DNA from: Phycisphaeraceae bacterium
GTDB lineage: Bacteria; Planctomycetota; Phycisphaerae; Phycisphaerales; UBA1924
Reading direction: 5' to 3'
NCBI GenBank assembly: GCA_019636695.1
Contig: JAHBXD010000001.1
Span: 737,661 to 801,660, forward strand
Length of the DNA stretch: 64,000 bases
Part shown: positions 9,154 to 17,806 of the stretch, in pieces
Position numbering within the stretch: the first letter of the stretch is position 1
Layout: each line of letters opens with the position of its first letter
Made by a program: the position numbers and the translations under genes
Notes under the pieces: model-generated
What the model was told of the DNA's origin: nothing
Database searches by the model: none
What the model saw: the letters and a program-made list of their open reading frames with translations, nothing else

Positions 9154-9540
9154 TCAATCCGGCCAGTCAAAGACAATATCGTCCTTTGTTCCGGCCACAC
9201 CATCCGGGCCCATCGAGAACATGCGAGGTTTGCCGCCGCGTTTCTCCGGCGGCACATACTGAATCGGGTTATCCCAAGGGTCGATCAGCATCGAACGCAT
9301 CACCGGCATGTCATCCGCAAGCGCATCAAACTCGGCCTGACTGGCGGGCCAGCGATCGGTCTCAAGATACTTGGTCATCAGATATTGATGAATGCCGTAG
9401 AAATTGATGTCCTGTTTCACCTGCCGAGAAGTTTTTTTGGTGCCGACCAAGGCCCTGGAGGCCGAATCGCAACCAGCCGTCCCGGTACTCCCGCAGGCCA
9501 ACGTCCCGATCAGACACCACCGAAGCACGCACCGTCGCAT
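9154..9540 (-). CDS. Small lipoprotein with a pseudopilin (GspG)-like C-terminus
   Basis: 128 residues. The N-terminus is a signal peptide with an export-type hydrophobic stretch ending TGTAGCDSAS, a plausible lipobox Cys near 24. The C-terminal part reads DPWDNPIQYVPPEKRGG, then RMFSMGPDGVAGTKDDI. This is the layout of the calcium-binding C-terminal region of the type II secretion major pseudopilin GspG (DPWGNPY..., SLGADG...GTDDDI). The pilin N-terminal helix is absent and is replaced by the lipoprotein signal. It lies about 870 bp from gspE-gspD. A structural or accessory role in that system is inference; it may simply be a secreted protein sharing the fold. Confidence 0.72.
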   Translation of the reverse strand: MRRCVLRWCLIGTLACGSTGTAGCDSASRALVGTKKTSRQVKQDINFYGIHQYLMTKYLETDRWPASQAEFDALADDMPVMRSMLIDPWDNPIQYVPPEKRGGKPRMFSMGPDGVAGTKDDIVFDWPD

Positions 9541-9599
9541 GGCCGATCCTTTCCATCACGCCGACTCGAGCGCTTGCACGCAATCCTACACTCCTCGGA

Positions 9600-10388
9600 A
9601 TGCACGAGTTGTGTCGCACAGTACGGTTCTGCCTACCGTTGTCTCCGCGTCCTGATCTGTCCGGCTCGTCCAACGGCTTTGCGGGTTCCCCCGCGCCGGT
9701 CGGCCTTTCGCTCTGGCAGGCGATCGACATCGTCTGCCGAGACATACCCGACCCAACCAGCGGATATGTGATCAATATCAAGGATATCGATCGTATTGTC
9801 CGCGACCGCCTCGTGCCGTTCCTGCAATCGGCGATCGTCGCCCGCCCGGCCGCATCCCCTGAAATGCTCATCGCCGAGCTGGCCCGTCGCATGGAGTCGA
9901 TCGGTACACCTTGGTGTCGCCTCATCTGGAGGTTGTCGCCGTATCATGCTTATGAAATGCACGCCGCCGACCTCTCCGTCTGCATCGTTCGCGTCAGTTT
10001 TGATTTCGCCGCTGCGCACCGGCTCCACAATCCGGCGTTGAGCGATGAAGAAAACCGACGCCTGTTCGGGAAATGCAACAACCCCAACGGCCACGGCCAC
10101 AACTACCGCATAGAACCGGCGGTCGAGGTTTCTTCGGGTAGCTCGGCGCTCTCGGTAATGCAGATCGAGCAATTGGTCAACACGACGCTGATCGAGCGAT
10201 TCGACCATCGTCATCTCAATGAAGATACTGTCGAGTTCGGGTGCGATTCCGGGTGTAACCCCACGGTCGAGAATATCGCTCGCGTCTTCTACGAGTTGCT
10301 TGCACCCGTCGTGGCCTCTGCCGGGGGGCGCCTGCGCAGCATGACCGTCTGGGAAACGGACCGCACCAGCGCAACCTTCCCCGCGTGA
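9600..10388 (+). CDS. Tandem-domain 6-pyruvoyltetrahydropterin synthase family protein
   Basis: 262 residues, roughly twice a single PTPS/QueD domain. The C-terminal half (about 128-262) is a full PTPS domain: zinc ligands H140, H165 and H167, a catalytic Cys159 in CNNPNGHGHNY, the FDHRHLNED motif and a closing Glu in WETDR. The N-terminal half carries a degenerate copy: RTVRFC, the short strand QAIDIVCR, and GYVINIKDIDRIVRD, which matches the region after the zinc site of PTPS but has no HxH motif. The start at ATG 9600 is chosen because this N-terminal half looks homologous. A start at ATG 9957 would give the C-terminal domain alone. CNNPNGHGHNY is closer to PTPS than to QueD, so the product may be a biopterin or a queuosine precursor. 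Confidence 0.8.
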   Translation: MHELCRTVRFCLPLSPRPDLSGSSNGFAGSPAPVGLSLWQAIDIVCRDIPDPTSGYVINIKDIDRIVRDRLVPFLQSAIVARPAASPEMLIAELARRMESIGTPWCRLIWRLSPYHAYEMHAADLSVCIVRVSFDFAAAHRLHNPALSDEENRRLFGKCNNPNGHGHNYRIEPAVEVSSGSSALSVMQIEQLVNTTLIERFDHRHLNEDTVEFGCDSGCNPTVENIARVFYELLAPVVASAGGRLRSMTVWETDRTSATFPA

Positions 10389-10413
10389 CAATGCTTCTTC
10401 GGCCCGTCGATGC

Positions 10414-12129
10414 TCAATCGGTGTGCAACACCCGGAAGACCTCGGCCTCGTCAGTCAACCCAGCGCGGACCTTTTCCATCGCGTCGTCGCGCATGGTCTT
10501 GAATCCGCCGTCGATCGCCGCCTGGCGCAGCGTCACACCGTCGGCCATCGTTGCAGTGAGCCGTCGAAGTTCATCGTTCATCGTCAGAATTTCGTAGACC
10601 GCCAGCCTTCCACGATATCCCAGTCCCAGGCATGATTCGCATCGTGCACCCGTCGGCAGTTTGCCCATGCCCCCGCAGGGGTCGCAGCGCCGTCTTAGAA
10701 GTCGCTGCGCCAGAACGCCCAGCAGCGAACTGGTCACCAGATACGGCTCCATGCCCACATCAATCAATCGCGGAATGGCGCCTGGTGCATCGTTTGTGTG
10801 CAGTGTCGCCAGCACCAGGTGGCCCGTCAACGAGGCCTGCACCGCGAGGCTCGCCGTTTCCGCATCGCGAATCTCACCCACCAGGATCACATCCGGATCC
10901 TGCCGAAGCAGCGCCCGCAGCCCGGTCGCAAAGGTGACGTTCCGTTTGGGGTTCACCTGCATCTGGCTGATGCCGTCGAGCCGATACTCGACCGGGTCTT
11001 CGATGGTCATCACGTTGCGGTGGGTGCGGTCGATCCTGCCGAGCGCAGCATACAGCGTCGTCGTTTTGCCCGAGCCTGTCGGCCCCGTGACCAGCACCAT
11101 CCCGTTCGGGCGCTCGATCAGGTCCATCAACTGGGCCTGCATCTTCTTGCTCATCCCGACCGCGTCGAGCGAAAGTTGCGTCTGCGTCTGGTCGAGCAGA
11201 CGCAGCACGATGCGCTCACCATGAATCGACGGAATGATCGACATCCGGATATCGACCTTCTTCTGGCCGATCCGTACGGTTGTCTGCCCGTCCTGAGGCG
11301 AATGCCGGTTGGCGATATCCAGCTCCGTCATCACCTTCAGGCGGCTTGAAATCGCAGACGCCAGGCTCAATGGTGGCGTGAAAGCATCGTGCAACATTCC
11401 ATCGATGCGAAATCGAATCACCAGCCGTTGTTCGCCCGGGTGCACGTGAATATCGCTCGCGCGCCTGCGCAATGCTTCAAACAAGATCATGTTCACCAGG
11501 CGAATGACCGGAGTCTGGCGTGCCAGCGCGAGCAGGTCGTTTCCGGCGCCGATCGCGCCCGCGGCCGTCGAGATCGCCTGCTCATCCAAAGGCAACTCGT
11601 CGATGATCTCGGTGACCAGATCGCCCTTTTGCTCATACCCACGATTGATCAGGTTCGCCACGCCCGACCGCGTGCTGAGCACCACCCGAATCGGCATCGC
11701 GAGCCGCTCTTCGATCAAGCGATACACCGCAGGCTGCAACGGCTGGCTGGTCGCGATCGACATCACGCCGCCTTCGGAGGCAATTGCACCGACGTGATAC
11801 GCTCTCGCGGCGTCTTGGGGCACCAACTCATAAAACTTCGCGGCCGATTCCTCCGGTCGTGGATCTGCGACAAATGCCAAGCCCGTCGCTTCGCTCAATC
11901 GCTCGAGCGCGACGTGCTCGTCGATCGCCAGCACCTGCAGCAGCACATCCCACGGCTCGGTTTCTGAACCAGGCGCAGCCCTGAACTGCCGAACCTGTTC
12001 GCTGGTCAGACCCAGAGTTCGAAACAGATCCGCCACTCGCGCATCCGAGCGAATCAGCGTGGATTCACCCGTCGATGCCAGTGCTGTTGTTGACGCCGGA
12101 GTGGCCGTTCGTTGGCTCTTCATGCGCAT
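10414..12129 (-). CDS. gspE: Type II secretion ATPase GspE (PulE family)
   Basis: Cytoplasmic hexameric ATPase that powers pseudopilus assembly. 571 residues. The N-terminal GspE-N domain (about 30-170) holds the binding site for the inner-membrane platform. Walker A GPTGSGKT is at 349-356, the Asp box near TIEDPVE, Walker B DVILVGEIRD at 413-422 and the His box GHLVLATLHTND. The tetracysteine zinc motif, typical of T2SS and type IV pilus PilB ATPases, has C482, C485, C497 and C500. It is directly downstream of gspD (17 bp gap), so the two are probably co-transcribed. The other T2SS genes (gspC, F-K) are not in the window. PilB is the main alternative; pairing with a secretin favours GspE. 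Confidence 0.9.
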   Translation of the reverse strand: MRMKSQRTATPASTTALASTGESTLIRSDARVADLFRTLGLTSEQVRQFRAAPGSETEPWDVLLQVLAIDEHVALERLSEATGLAFVADPRPEESAAKFYELVPQDAARAYHVGAIASEGGVMSIATSQPLQPAVYRLIEERLAMPIRVVLSTRSGVANLINRGYEQKGDLVTEIIDELPLDEQAISTAAGAIGAGNDLLALARQTPVIRLVNMILFEALRRRASDIHVHPGEQRLVIRFRIDGMLHDAFTPPLSLASAISSRLKVMTELDIANRHSPQDGQTTVRIGQKKVDIRMSIIPSIHGERIVLRLLDQTQTQLSLDAVGMSKKMQAQLMDLIERPNGMVLVTGPTGSGKTTTLYAALGRIDRTHRNVMTIEDPVEYRLDGISQMQVNPKRNVTFATGLRALLRQDPDVILVGEIRDAETASLAVQASLTGHLVLATLHTNDAPGAIPRLIDVGMEPYLVTSSLLGVLAQRLLRRRCDPCGGMGKLPTGARCESCLGLGYRGRLAVYEILTMNDELRRLTATMADGVTLRQAAIDGGFKTMRDDAMEKVRAGLTDEAEVFRVLHTD

Positions 12130-12146
12130 CGAATCATCGCGGGCAG

Positions 12147-14789
12147 TTAATCGCCCGACTCCTCCGTGAAGAAATCGAAGTACACCGGTTCAGGCACAAT
12201 CCGCTGCGCCGTCCGCCCTGAGTCCAGAATCGGCATCAGCGCTGGGAGCAGCGGGGGGGCGTCGGAAGCAATGTTCGCCTCGTGCATCGGCCCGATCGTC
12301 AGCGCCCTGTGCCCGCCGAAGTGTCTGTCCGACAGAATCCGCGGCGTGATGAAGATATACAGCACGCTCCCGTTCGTTGCTGTCGTGGTGTCTCGGAAGG
12401 CGTGCCCAAGGAGCGGAATGTCCCCGAGAATCGGAAGTTTTGCAACGGTCTTCCGTGCATCATCGATTCGGATGCCGCCGACCACGATCGTCGTATCCCC
12501 CGGAATCGTCACAGACTCCGCCCGAATCGTGCGATCCTCCCGCGGCGGAGGAATCCCTCCCGACGAAGTGGTGCCGACAAAGTTCGACAGCGTGATTTCA
12601 TACGAAAGACGCAGATAGCCACCCGAGCTGACCCGCGGGGTCACGCTCAGGGTCGTCCCTGCTTCCTCATACCCCGCAAACGTCGTCGTGGTCTGGCCGC
12701 TGCCGATATTGTTCGTCGTCGTTGTCGGTTCCTGCCGCAGGCTCACGATTTCGGCCAGCACGTTGTCATCCACCAGCACCGTCGGGTTCGAGATCAGCTT
12801 GGCGTTGGTGACTTCCTGCAGCGCGTTGATGACCAACGGAACATAGTCCGACAGAATCACCGCTCCCGTGAGGCCCGCAAGCCCCGCGTTGACCGCGCGT
12901 CGGGCGAGAATATCACCCCCGATGCCGGGGGTTGTCAGGCCCCAGTTCTGTTGGAGCAGGCCGCCCGACCCCCCCGCGTTGATCAACTGCGTTTCAAAAG
13001 CAAGCCGGAAGTCATCGGAATCCGAAATGCTCACGATTTTCACATCAAGGTAGACCTGCGGTCTGCGAACATCAATCCGCGACAGCACCCGCGCAATCTC
13101 CTGCTGCTGACGCATCGGCGCCTTGACGATCAACTGGTTATTGGGAATATCCGCCGTGATTTCGACAAGCGTGGGGTCGCCCGAAAAACCGGCCTCATCT
13201 TCAGGCGCAAGGCCGCCCGGCCTTCGCGTCTGGTTCTGCAGTGCCCGTTGAAGCTGGGCCTGGCGGGCCGCAGCGCCCCCTTGCTGCTGTTGTTGGGTCT
13301 GGCCGCCCGGCAACAGACCCCCGGTCGCAACCCCCTGCCGCCCCAGAAGCACTGAACCGAGCAGGTCGGCCGTCTGCTGGGCGTCGCTGTGCTCGAGCGG
13401 GTAATTCCGGATGACGATGGCCTCATCTTCCGGTTTGAACTGCTCGATCAGCCGTGCAAGGTGTGCCTGCTGTTCCGGTGTGCCGTTGTACACGATGTAC
13501 CCGCGATACTCATCAACCACCAGCACCGGCCCACCCTGAAGGGGCTGCTGCTGTTGCTGCTGAGCCTGGATCTGCTGCCCGCCTTGGCCGAACCCGGTGA
13601 CCGTGAACTGTTGATCCGTCACAAACGTTGTGATCTCTCCCAATCCCTGCTGATTCGCCAGGTTTGCGATGTTGCGAACGTTAGACCCAGCAAAATAGCG
13701 TGTCGCCGTCAATCGTCCGGGTTGGTCGAGCAGTTCCAACGCCTGACGAACAAGGGCGATTTCGTCAGTTCTTCCACGGAAAATCAAGGCATTGCCCAGC
13801 GGATCGACGCGCAGCCGATCCGCGAAATTCTCCACTCCACTGCTCGCCGCGGTCGCCTGCTGCTGCGGTTGTTCGCCCGGCCGCAACTGGCGCTGTTGCG
13901 CGGGTCTTGCCGCTCCGACCGCCCCGCCGACAAGTTCAATCGCGCGATCACGTGCCACAGGTGCTGCGATGTACTTCAGGTCCACCCGCTCCCACCGCAG
14001 TGTCCCCTGCTCTTCCACGATCGCATCCACCAGCGAGGCCACCGCCGCCACCCGCTGGGGTGTGTCCGTCATCACAATCACACCAAGGTCATCAAGATAA
14101 GACAGCCGGAGCGAACTGGCCGCCGCGGGCTGGCCTGGCGCCGCTGCACCCACGCGGCTGCCCAACTGGCTTTCGATGGCGTCACGCAGAGAACTTGGTT
14201 TGAGATTCGGTGTCCGAATCAGCCGTGTCGTGGCCAGCACACCCGCTTCGCCCGGGTTCACAGGCACAGAATCCGATCGCCGAACCGTGTACCAACCGAA
14301 CCGGTCTTGCGAAATCATGAAGCCTTGTTGTTCCAGAAGGGAATTGAGCAGTGGCAGCAACTCATCGCGATGCACCGAAAAACCGCTGTTGAAGGTCACC
14401 GACCCACTCAGATTCGGATCGATCGCAACCTGCAGCTTGAGCGTCGAGGCGACAAACTCCACCAGGTCCACAAGCTGCACGCCCTCCGAGAATGCCGAGA
14501 ACGTGATCACATCGCCCGAAGCCCCGGGAATGTCCCTGCGTGCCTGGGCGCCGGCCCCCGTCGGCTGCTCAACCTGGGGGCTGGCCGGACCTGGTGCGTC
14601 AAGCACCCCCTGACGCGTCGCCCCCGGCGTAGTGCGGATCATGCTCCCCGGAGTAATCCGCCGAGGGTCGGCTGGTCTTGTGCCATCCTGCTCCTGCTGC
14701 TGTCCTGATGCAGAGACGCACAGCCCCGCAAGTGAAATCAAGACCGTCGCACCTACCGCGGCGGTGCCGGGTCGAGTCATTCTGTTCAT
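12147..14789 (-). CDS. gspD: Type II secretion outer-membrane secretin GspD
   Basis: Forms the outer-membrane secretin channel. About 880 residues from the ATG at 14789, which has a GGAGG 10 nt upstream; the ORF extends a little further to a TTG at 14822. A signal peptide (VGATVLISLAGLCVSASG) is followed by an N0-type domain (VDLVEFVASTL, SGSVTFNSGF), N1-N3 domains with an unusually Gln-rich linker, and the C-terminal secretin domain (VTIPGDTTIVVGGI, VPLLGHAFR-like IPLLGHAFR, YIFITPRIL). The many poly-Gln tracts, for example around 13540-13570, are linkers. Upstream of gspE in the same direction. Which proteins it secretes is unknown; the dockerin-type protein at 36226 is one possible client. 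Confidence 0.9.
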   Translation of the reverse strand: MNRMTRPGTAAVGATVLISLAGLCVSASGQQQEQDGTRPADPRRITPGSMIRTTPGATRQGVLDAPGPASPQVEQPTGAGAQARRDIPGASGDVITFSAFSEGVQLVDLVEFVASTLKLQVAIDPNLSGSVTFNSGFSVHRDELLPLLNSLLEQQGFMISQDRFGWYTVRRSDSVPVNPGEAGVLATTRLIRTPNLKPSSLRDAIESQLGSRVGAAAPGQPAAASSLRLSYLDDLGVIVMTDTPQRVAAVASLVDAIVEEQGTLRWERVDLKYIAAPVARDRAIELVGGAVGAARPAQQRQLRPGEQPQQQATAASSGVENFADRLRVDPLGNALIFRGRTDEIALVRQALELLDQPGRLTATRYFAGSNVRNIANLANQQGLGEITTFVTDQQFTVTGFGQGGQQIQAQQQQQQPLQGGPVLVVDEYRGYIVYNGTPEQQAHLARLIEQFKPEDEAIVIRNYPLEHSDAQQTADLLGSVLLGRQGVATGGLLPGGQTQQQQQGGAAARQAQLQRALQNQTRRPGGLAPEDEAGFSGDPTLVEITADIPNNQLIVKAPMRQQQEIARVLSRIDVRRPQVYLDVKIVSISDSDDFRLAFETQLINAGGSGGLLQQNWGLTTPGIGGDILARRAVNAGLAGLTGAVILSDYVPLVINALQEVTNAKLISNPTVLVDDNVLAEIVSLRQEPTTTTNNIGSGQTTTTFAGYEEAGTTLSVTPRVSSGGYLRLSYEITLSNFVGTTSSGGIPPPREDRTIRAESVTIPGDTTIVVGGIRIDDARKTVAKLPILGDIPLLGHAFRDTTTATNGSVLYIFITPRILSDRHFGGHRALTIGPMHEANIASDAPPLLPALMPILDSGRTAQRIVPEPVYFDFFTEESGD

Positions 14790-14975
14790 CACGGTCGGGC
14801 CTCCGTCAGGGTCAGGACGCAAATCCTACATGGCTTCCCGGTCTCGGTCAGATGGACATCCTGCCCGTCCACCCTTACAACGTCACCATTGGGAATAGCC
14901 TCTGTCGTATACCTGGTATCTGCCATCGGCGCTTCACGCTCGACGGCGTGATTCATGCTATCGAACCATCATCCC

Positions 14976-15977
14976 ATGCGCATCGTCTCGCTCGTCCCCA
15001 GTGCTACAGAGATCCTCGCCCTCGTCGCCGGGCCAGACGCCCTCGTCGGCCGAAGTCATGAGTGCGATCATCCTTCCGAAATTCGCTCGCTTCCCATCCT
15101 TACTGCCCCGCTCGCCGCCTACGACCCATCGAAGGGCATGCCAGCCGCTGTTGTCGACCAGCGCGTGCGCTCCCAAGCCGCCGCCGGATCCTCACTGTAC
15201 ACCCTCAACGAGCAACTCCTCGAAGAACTGCGTCCTGATCTGATTGTGACACAAGCGTTATGCAGCGTTTGCTCGGTCGATCCCGACACCGTCTTCCGGG
15301 CTGCCCGCGCAATCGGAGACCGAACCGGTGCCACCCCCAAGGTCATCACGCTCGATCCGAAATCGGTGGATGACGTCCTGGATGACATCCTGCGAATCGG
15401 CGCTGTCACGGGCGCCGCCGATCGTGCTCGTGACCTTGTTGTCCATCTCAATCACCGCATGCTTGCAGCCCAGGAGTGGGTAAACCCCTACCTCGATCAG
15501 CATGTGGTCGGTTTCCTCGAGTGGACCGACCCGCTCTTCATCGCCGGCCACTGGAATGTCCAGCTCATCGAGCGTGCAGGCGGCCTGCACCCGCTCAACC
15601 CGACGACCGCTTCAGCACGCGATGGCGCCGCTGCCGGTCTTCAGCAGGCCCAGCGCACAGCCAAACCGAGCAGGCGTGTCTCAACTGACGATTTTGCCAG
15701 GGTATCCCCTGGCGCAATCATCGTCGCCCCCTGCGGACTCGACCTCGCCCAGGCGGTCGCCGAAACCCGAGCCCTCCTTTCGCAGCCGTGGTTTGCCGAA
15801 CTGCCCGCCGTGCGGCAGGGTCGCGTCGCAATCGTCGACGGCAACCAGATGTTCAACCGGCCGGGGCCTCGCCTCGTCGATGCCTTCGAGTTTCTCGTCG
15901 GTTGGCTTCACGAGTGCCCCGAGTTGATTCCCGAGGGGTTTCCCTGGCTTCCGATGGCACGCCTCTCACCCAACTGA
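14976..15977 (+). CDS. BtuF-like corrinoid/metal-binding protein of the ABC substrate-binding fold
   Basis: 333 residues from the ATG at 14976. The first residues are MRIVSLVPSATEILALV, the N-terminal strand of the BtuF/FhuD (TroA-like) fold. There is no signal peptide, unlike true periplasmic BtuF. Other landmarks: VGRSHECDHP (the metal/corrinoid His-Cys motif of this subgroup), DLIVTQALCSVC, and a C-terminal QGRVAIVDGNQMFNRPGPR. Family members with this pattern are usually annotated as cobalamin-binding proteins. Without a signal sequence or an adjacent permease or ATPase, an ABC transport role is doubtful and a cytosolic binding or enzymatic role is possible. It is divergent from gspD. Confidence 0.8.
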   Translation: MRIVSLVPSATEILALVAGPDALVGRSHECDHPSEIRSLPILTAPLAAYDPSKGMPAAVVDQRVRSQAAAGSSLYTLNEQLLEELRPDLIVTQALCSVCSVDPDTVFRAARAIGDRTGATPKVITLDPKSVDDVLDDILRIGAVTGAADRARDLVVHLNHRMLAAQEWVNPYLDQHVVGFLEWTDPLFIAGHWNVQLIERAGGLHPLNPTTASARDGAAAGLQQAQRTAKPSRRVSTDDFARVSPGAIIVAPCGLDLAQAVAETRALLSQPWFAELPAVRQGRVAIVDGNQMFNRPGPRLVDAFEFLVGWLHECPELIPEGFPWLPMARLSPN

Positions 15978-16037
15978 CCATGCGGCGGTACCTTGCTCGC
16001 ACATTCGCCCGACTGATTTCGCATCACAAGGTCTGTT

Positions 16038-17699
16038 ATGTCTGACCACGCGCTCCGAAACGCACCGTTGGTTCTCGTCATCCGCGATGGCTGGGGGACC
16101 AACCCCCATGCCGACCATGCGGCCTTCAACGCGGTCCTTCAGGCAGCAACACCAGTCGCGGACAGCCTCGAAGCCGAGTATCCCCACACCCTTATCAAGA
16201 CCAGCGGAGAGGATGTCGGCCTTCCCGAAGGCACCATGGGAAACTCCGAGGTCGGCCACCAGAACATCGGCGCCGGTCGCATTGTCGATCAGGAGAGTGT
16301 GGCGATCACCAAGGCGTGTCGAGCGGGCCTTGAGCACAACGCCGTCATCGCCGAGGGTATCCGCCGCGCGCGGGAAACCGGACGCACCGTACACCTGATG
16401 GGCATCGCCAGCGATGCCGGTGTGCATGGCCTGCTTACGCACCTCTATGCCGTCGTGCGTGCCTGCCGCCACTTCGGCCAGACCGATGTCGTGCTTCATC
16501 TCTTTACCGACGGTCGCGACACTGGTCCCTTCACCGGCAAGGGCTTTCTTGCCGATATCGAACGCGAACTTGCCTCGATCGGCGTCGGCCGCATTGCCTC
16601 GATTTGCGGCCGCTACTACGCCATGGACCGCGATTTCCGCTGGGAGCGCGTGCAACGCGCGTACAACGTGCTCACCGGGCGCGATCACGTTTCGACGTTT
16701 GCCACTGCGTCCGAAGCCGTGCAGGACTACTACGACCATCCGACCACACCCTCGCAGCAGGGAGACGAGTTCATTCCCCCGCGATATGTCGGTGCGCCTG
16801 CTCCGATCATCGACGGCGACACGGTCATTTTCTACAACTACCGCGGCGACCGCCCTCGTGAACTCTCCGCCGCCTTTGTATATCCCGATGCTGCATGGGC
16901 CACCGTCAAACCCTCGCCCGATTCCGGGCACCGAGGCTTTGAACGCGGCGCCAAGCTCAACCTCACCTACATCACCATGACGGCCTATTCCGAAGAACTT
17001 GCCCCCTACGTCCGCGTCGCCTTTCCCAAGCCCCCGAAGATGCAAGACATCGCCGGCGACTATCTCTCCCGTCTCGGCCTCACGCAATTCCGCTGCGCCG
17101 AAACAGAGAAGTTCCCACACGTCACGTTTTTCTTCAACGATTATCGCGACGACCCCTTCTCGGGCGAAACCCGCGAGATTATCCAGAGTCCCAAGGTCGC
17201 TACCTACGACCTTCAGCCGAGCATGAGCGCCGAAGAAGTCACCCAGGCGGTCCTTCGCCGCCTAGCAGCGCCCGAGTGCGAATCCTTCATCGTCGTCAAC
17301 TTCGCCAACGGCGACATGGTCGGCCATACCGGCAGCATGTCTGCCGCCGTCGCTGCCTGCGAAATGGTCGATGCGTGCGTCGGCCGCATCGTGCAGGCGA
17401 CCCTCGCTCGCGGCGGATCGCTCATCGTCACAGCCGACCACGGCAACGCCGAGCAGATGTTCGACCCGCAGACCAACGCCCCCCACACCGCCCACACCAC
17501 CTACGACGTGCCCCTCATCGTCGTCGGAGATGCCTTCAAAGGCCGCGCTCTGCGTGGAGATGCCGACCCGGCCGGGTGGTTCGATCCCGAAGTGCGCTCC
17601 CGCCGCGGCAGGCTCGCCGACATTCTCCCCACCGCGCTCGACATGCTCGGCCTGCCGATTCCTCCCGCGATGACCGGCCGCACGCTTCTGCTGCCCTGA
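16038..17699 (+). CDS. gpmI: 2,3-bisphosphoglycerate-independent phosphoglycerate mutase
   Basis: Interconverts 3- and 2-phosphoglycerate in glycolysis and gluconeogenesis. 553 residues, typical for iPGM (about 510-550). Phosphatase-domain metal ligands include D17 (VIRDGWG) and the nucleophile Ser70 in GNSEVGHQNIGAG. The phosphotransferase insert contains HLFTDGRDT and GRYYAMDRDFRWERV. ADFHGNAEQM-type metal site reads TADHGNAEQM, with a further His in HTTYDVPLI. Complete and full length, starting at ATG 16038, 60 bp downstream of the BtuF-like gene. Confidence 0.95.
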   Translation: MSDHALRNAPLVLVIRDGWGTNPHADHAAFNAVLQAATPVADSLEAEYPHTLIKTSGEDVGLPEGTMGNSEVGHQNIGAGRIVDQESVAITKACRAGLEHNAVIAEGIRRARETGRTVHLMGIASDAGVHGLLTHLYAVVRACRHFGQTDVVLHLFTDGRDTGPFTGKGFLADIERELASIGVGRIASICGRYYAMDRDFRWERVQRAYNVLTGRDHVSTFATASEAVQDYYDHPTTPSQQGDEFIPPRYVGAPAPIIDGDTVIFYNYRGDRPRELSAAFVYPDAAWATVKPSPDSGHRGFERGAKLNLTYITMTAYSEELAPYVRVAFPKPPKMQDIAGDYLSRLGLTQFRCAETEKFPHVTFFFNDYRDDPFSGETREIIQSPKVATYDLQPSMSAEEVTQAVLRRLAAPECESFIVVNFANGDMVGHTGSMSAAVAACEMVDACVGRIVQATLARGGSLIVTADHGNAEQMFDPQTNAPHTAHTTYDVPLIVVGDAFKGRALRGDADPAGWFDPEVRSRRGRLADILPTALDMLGLPIPPAMTGRTLLLP

Positions 17700-17806
17700 T
17701 GCGAGCGCCCGGCCTTGCAGAATGACAACGATATTATGAATCGCGATCTGCAACCGCCAGTGAGTTGCATACGCATGGCTGCCGAGGTTCAGGTCCATCT
17801 TGACCT

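Noticed and set aside
12282..14708. Two long open frames antisense to gspD
   Set aside because: Arg/His/Pro-rich shadow translation; the gspD frame has clear secretin motifs over the same DNA.
15966..17120. Open frame antisense to gpmI
   Set aside because: Covers conserved gpmI sequence; Gly/Val-rich shadow without motifs.
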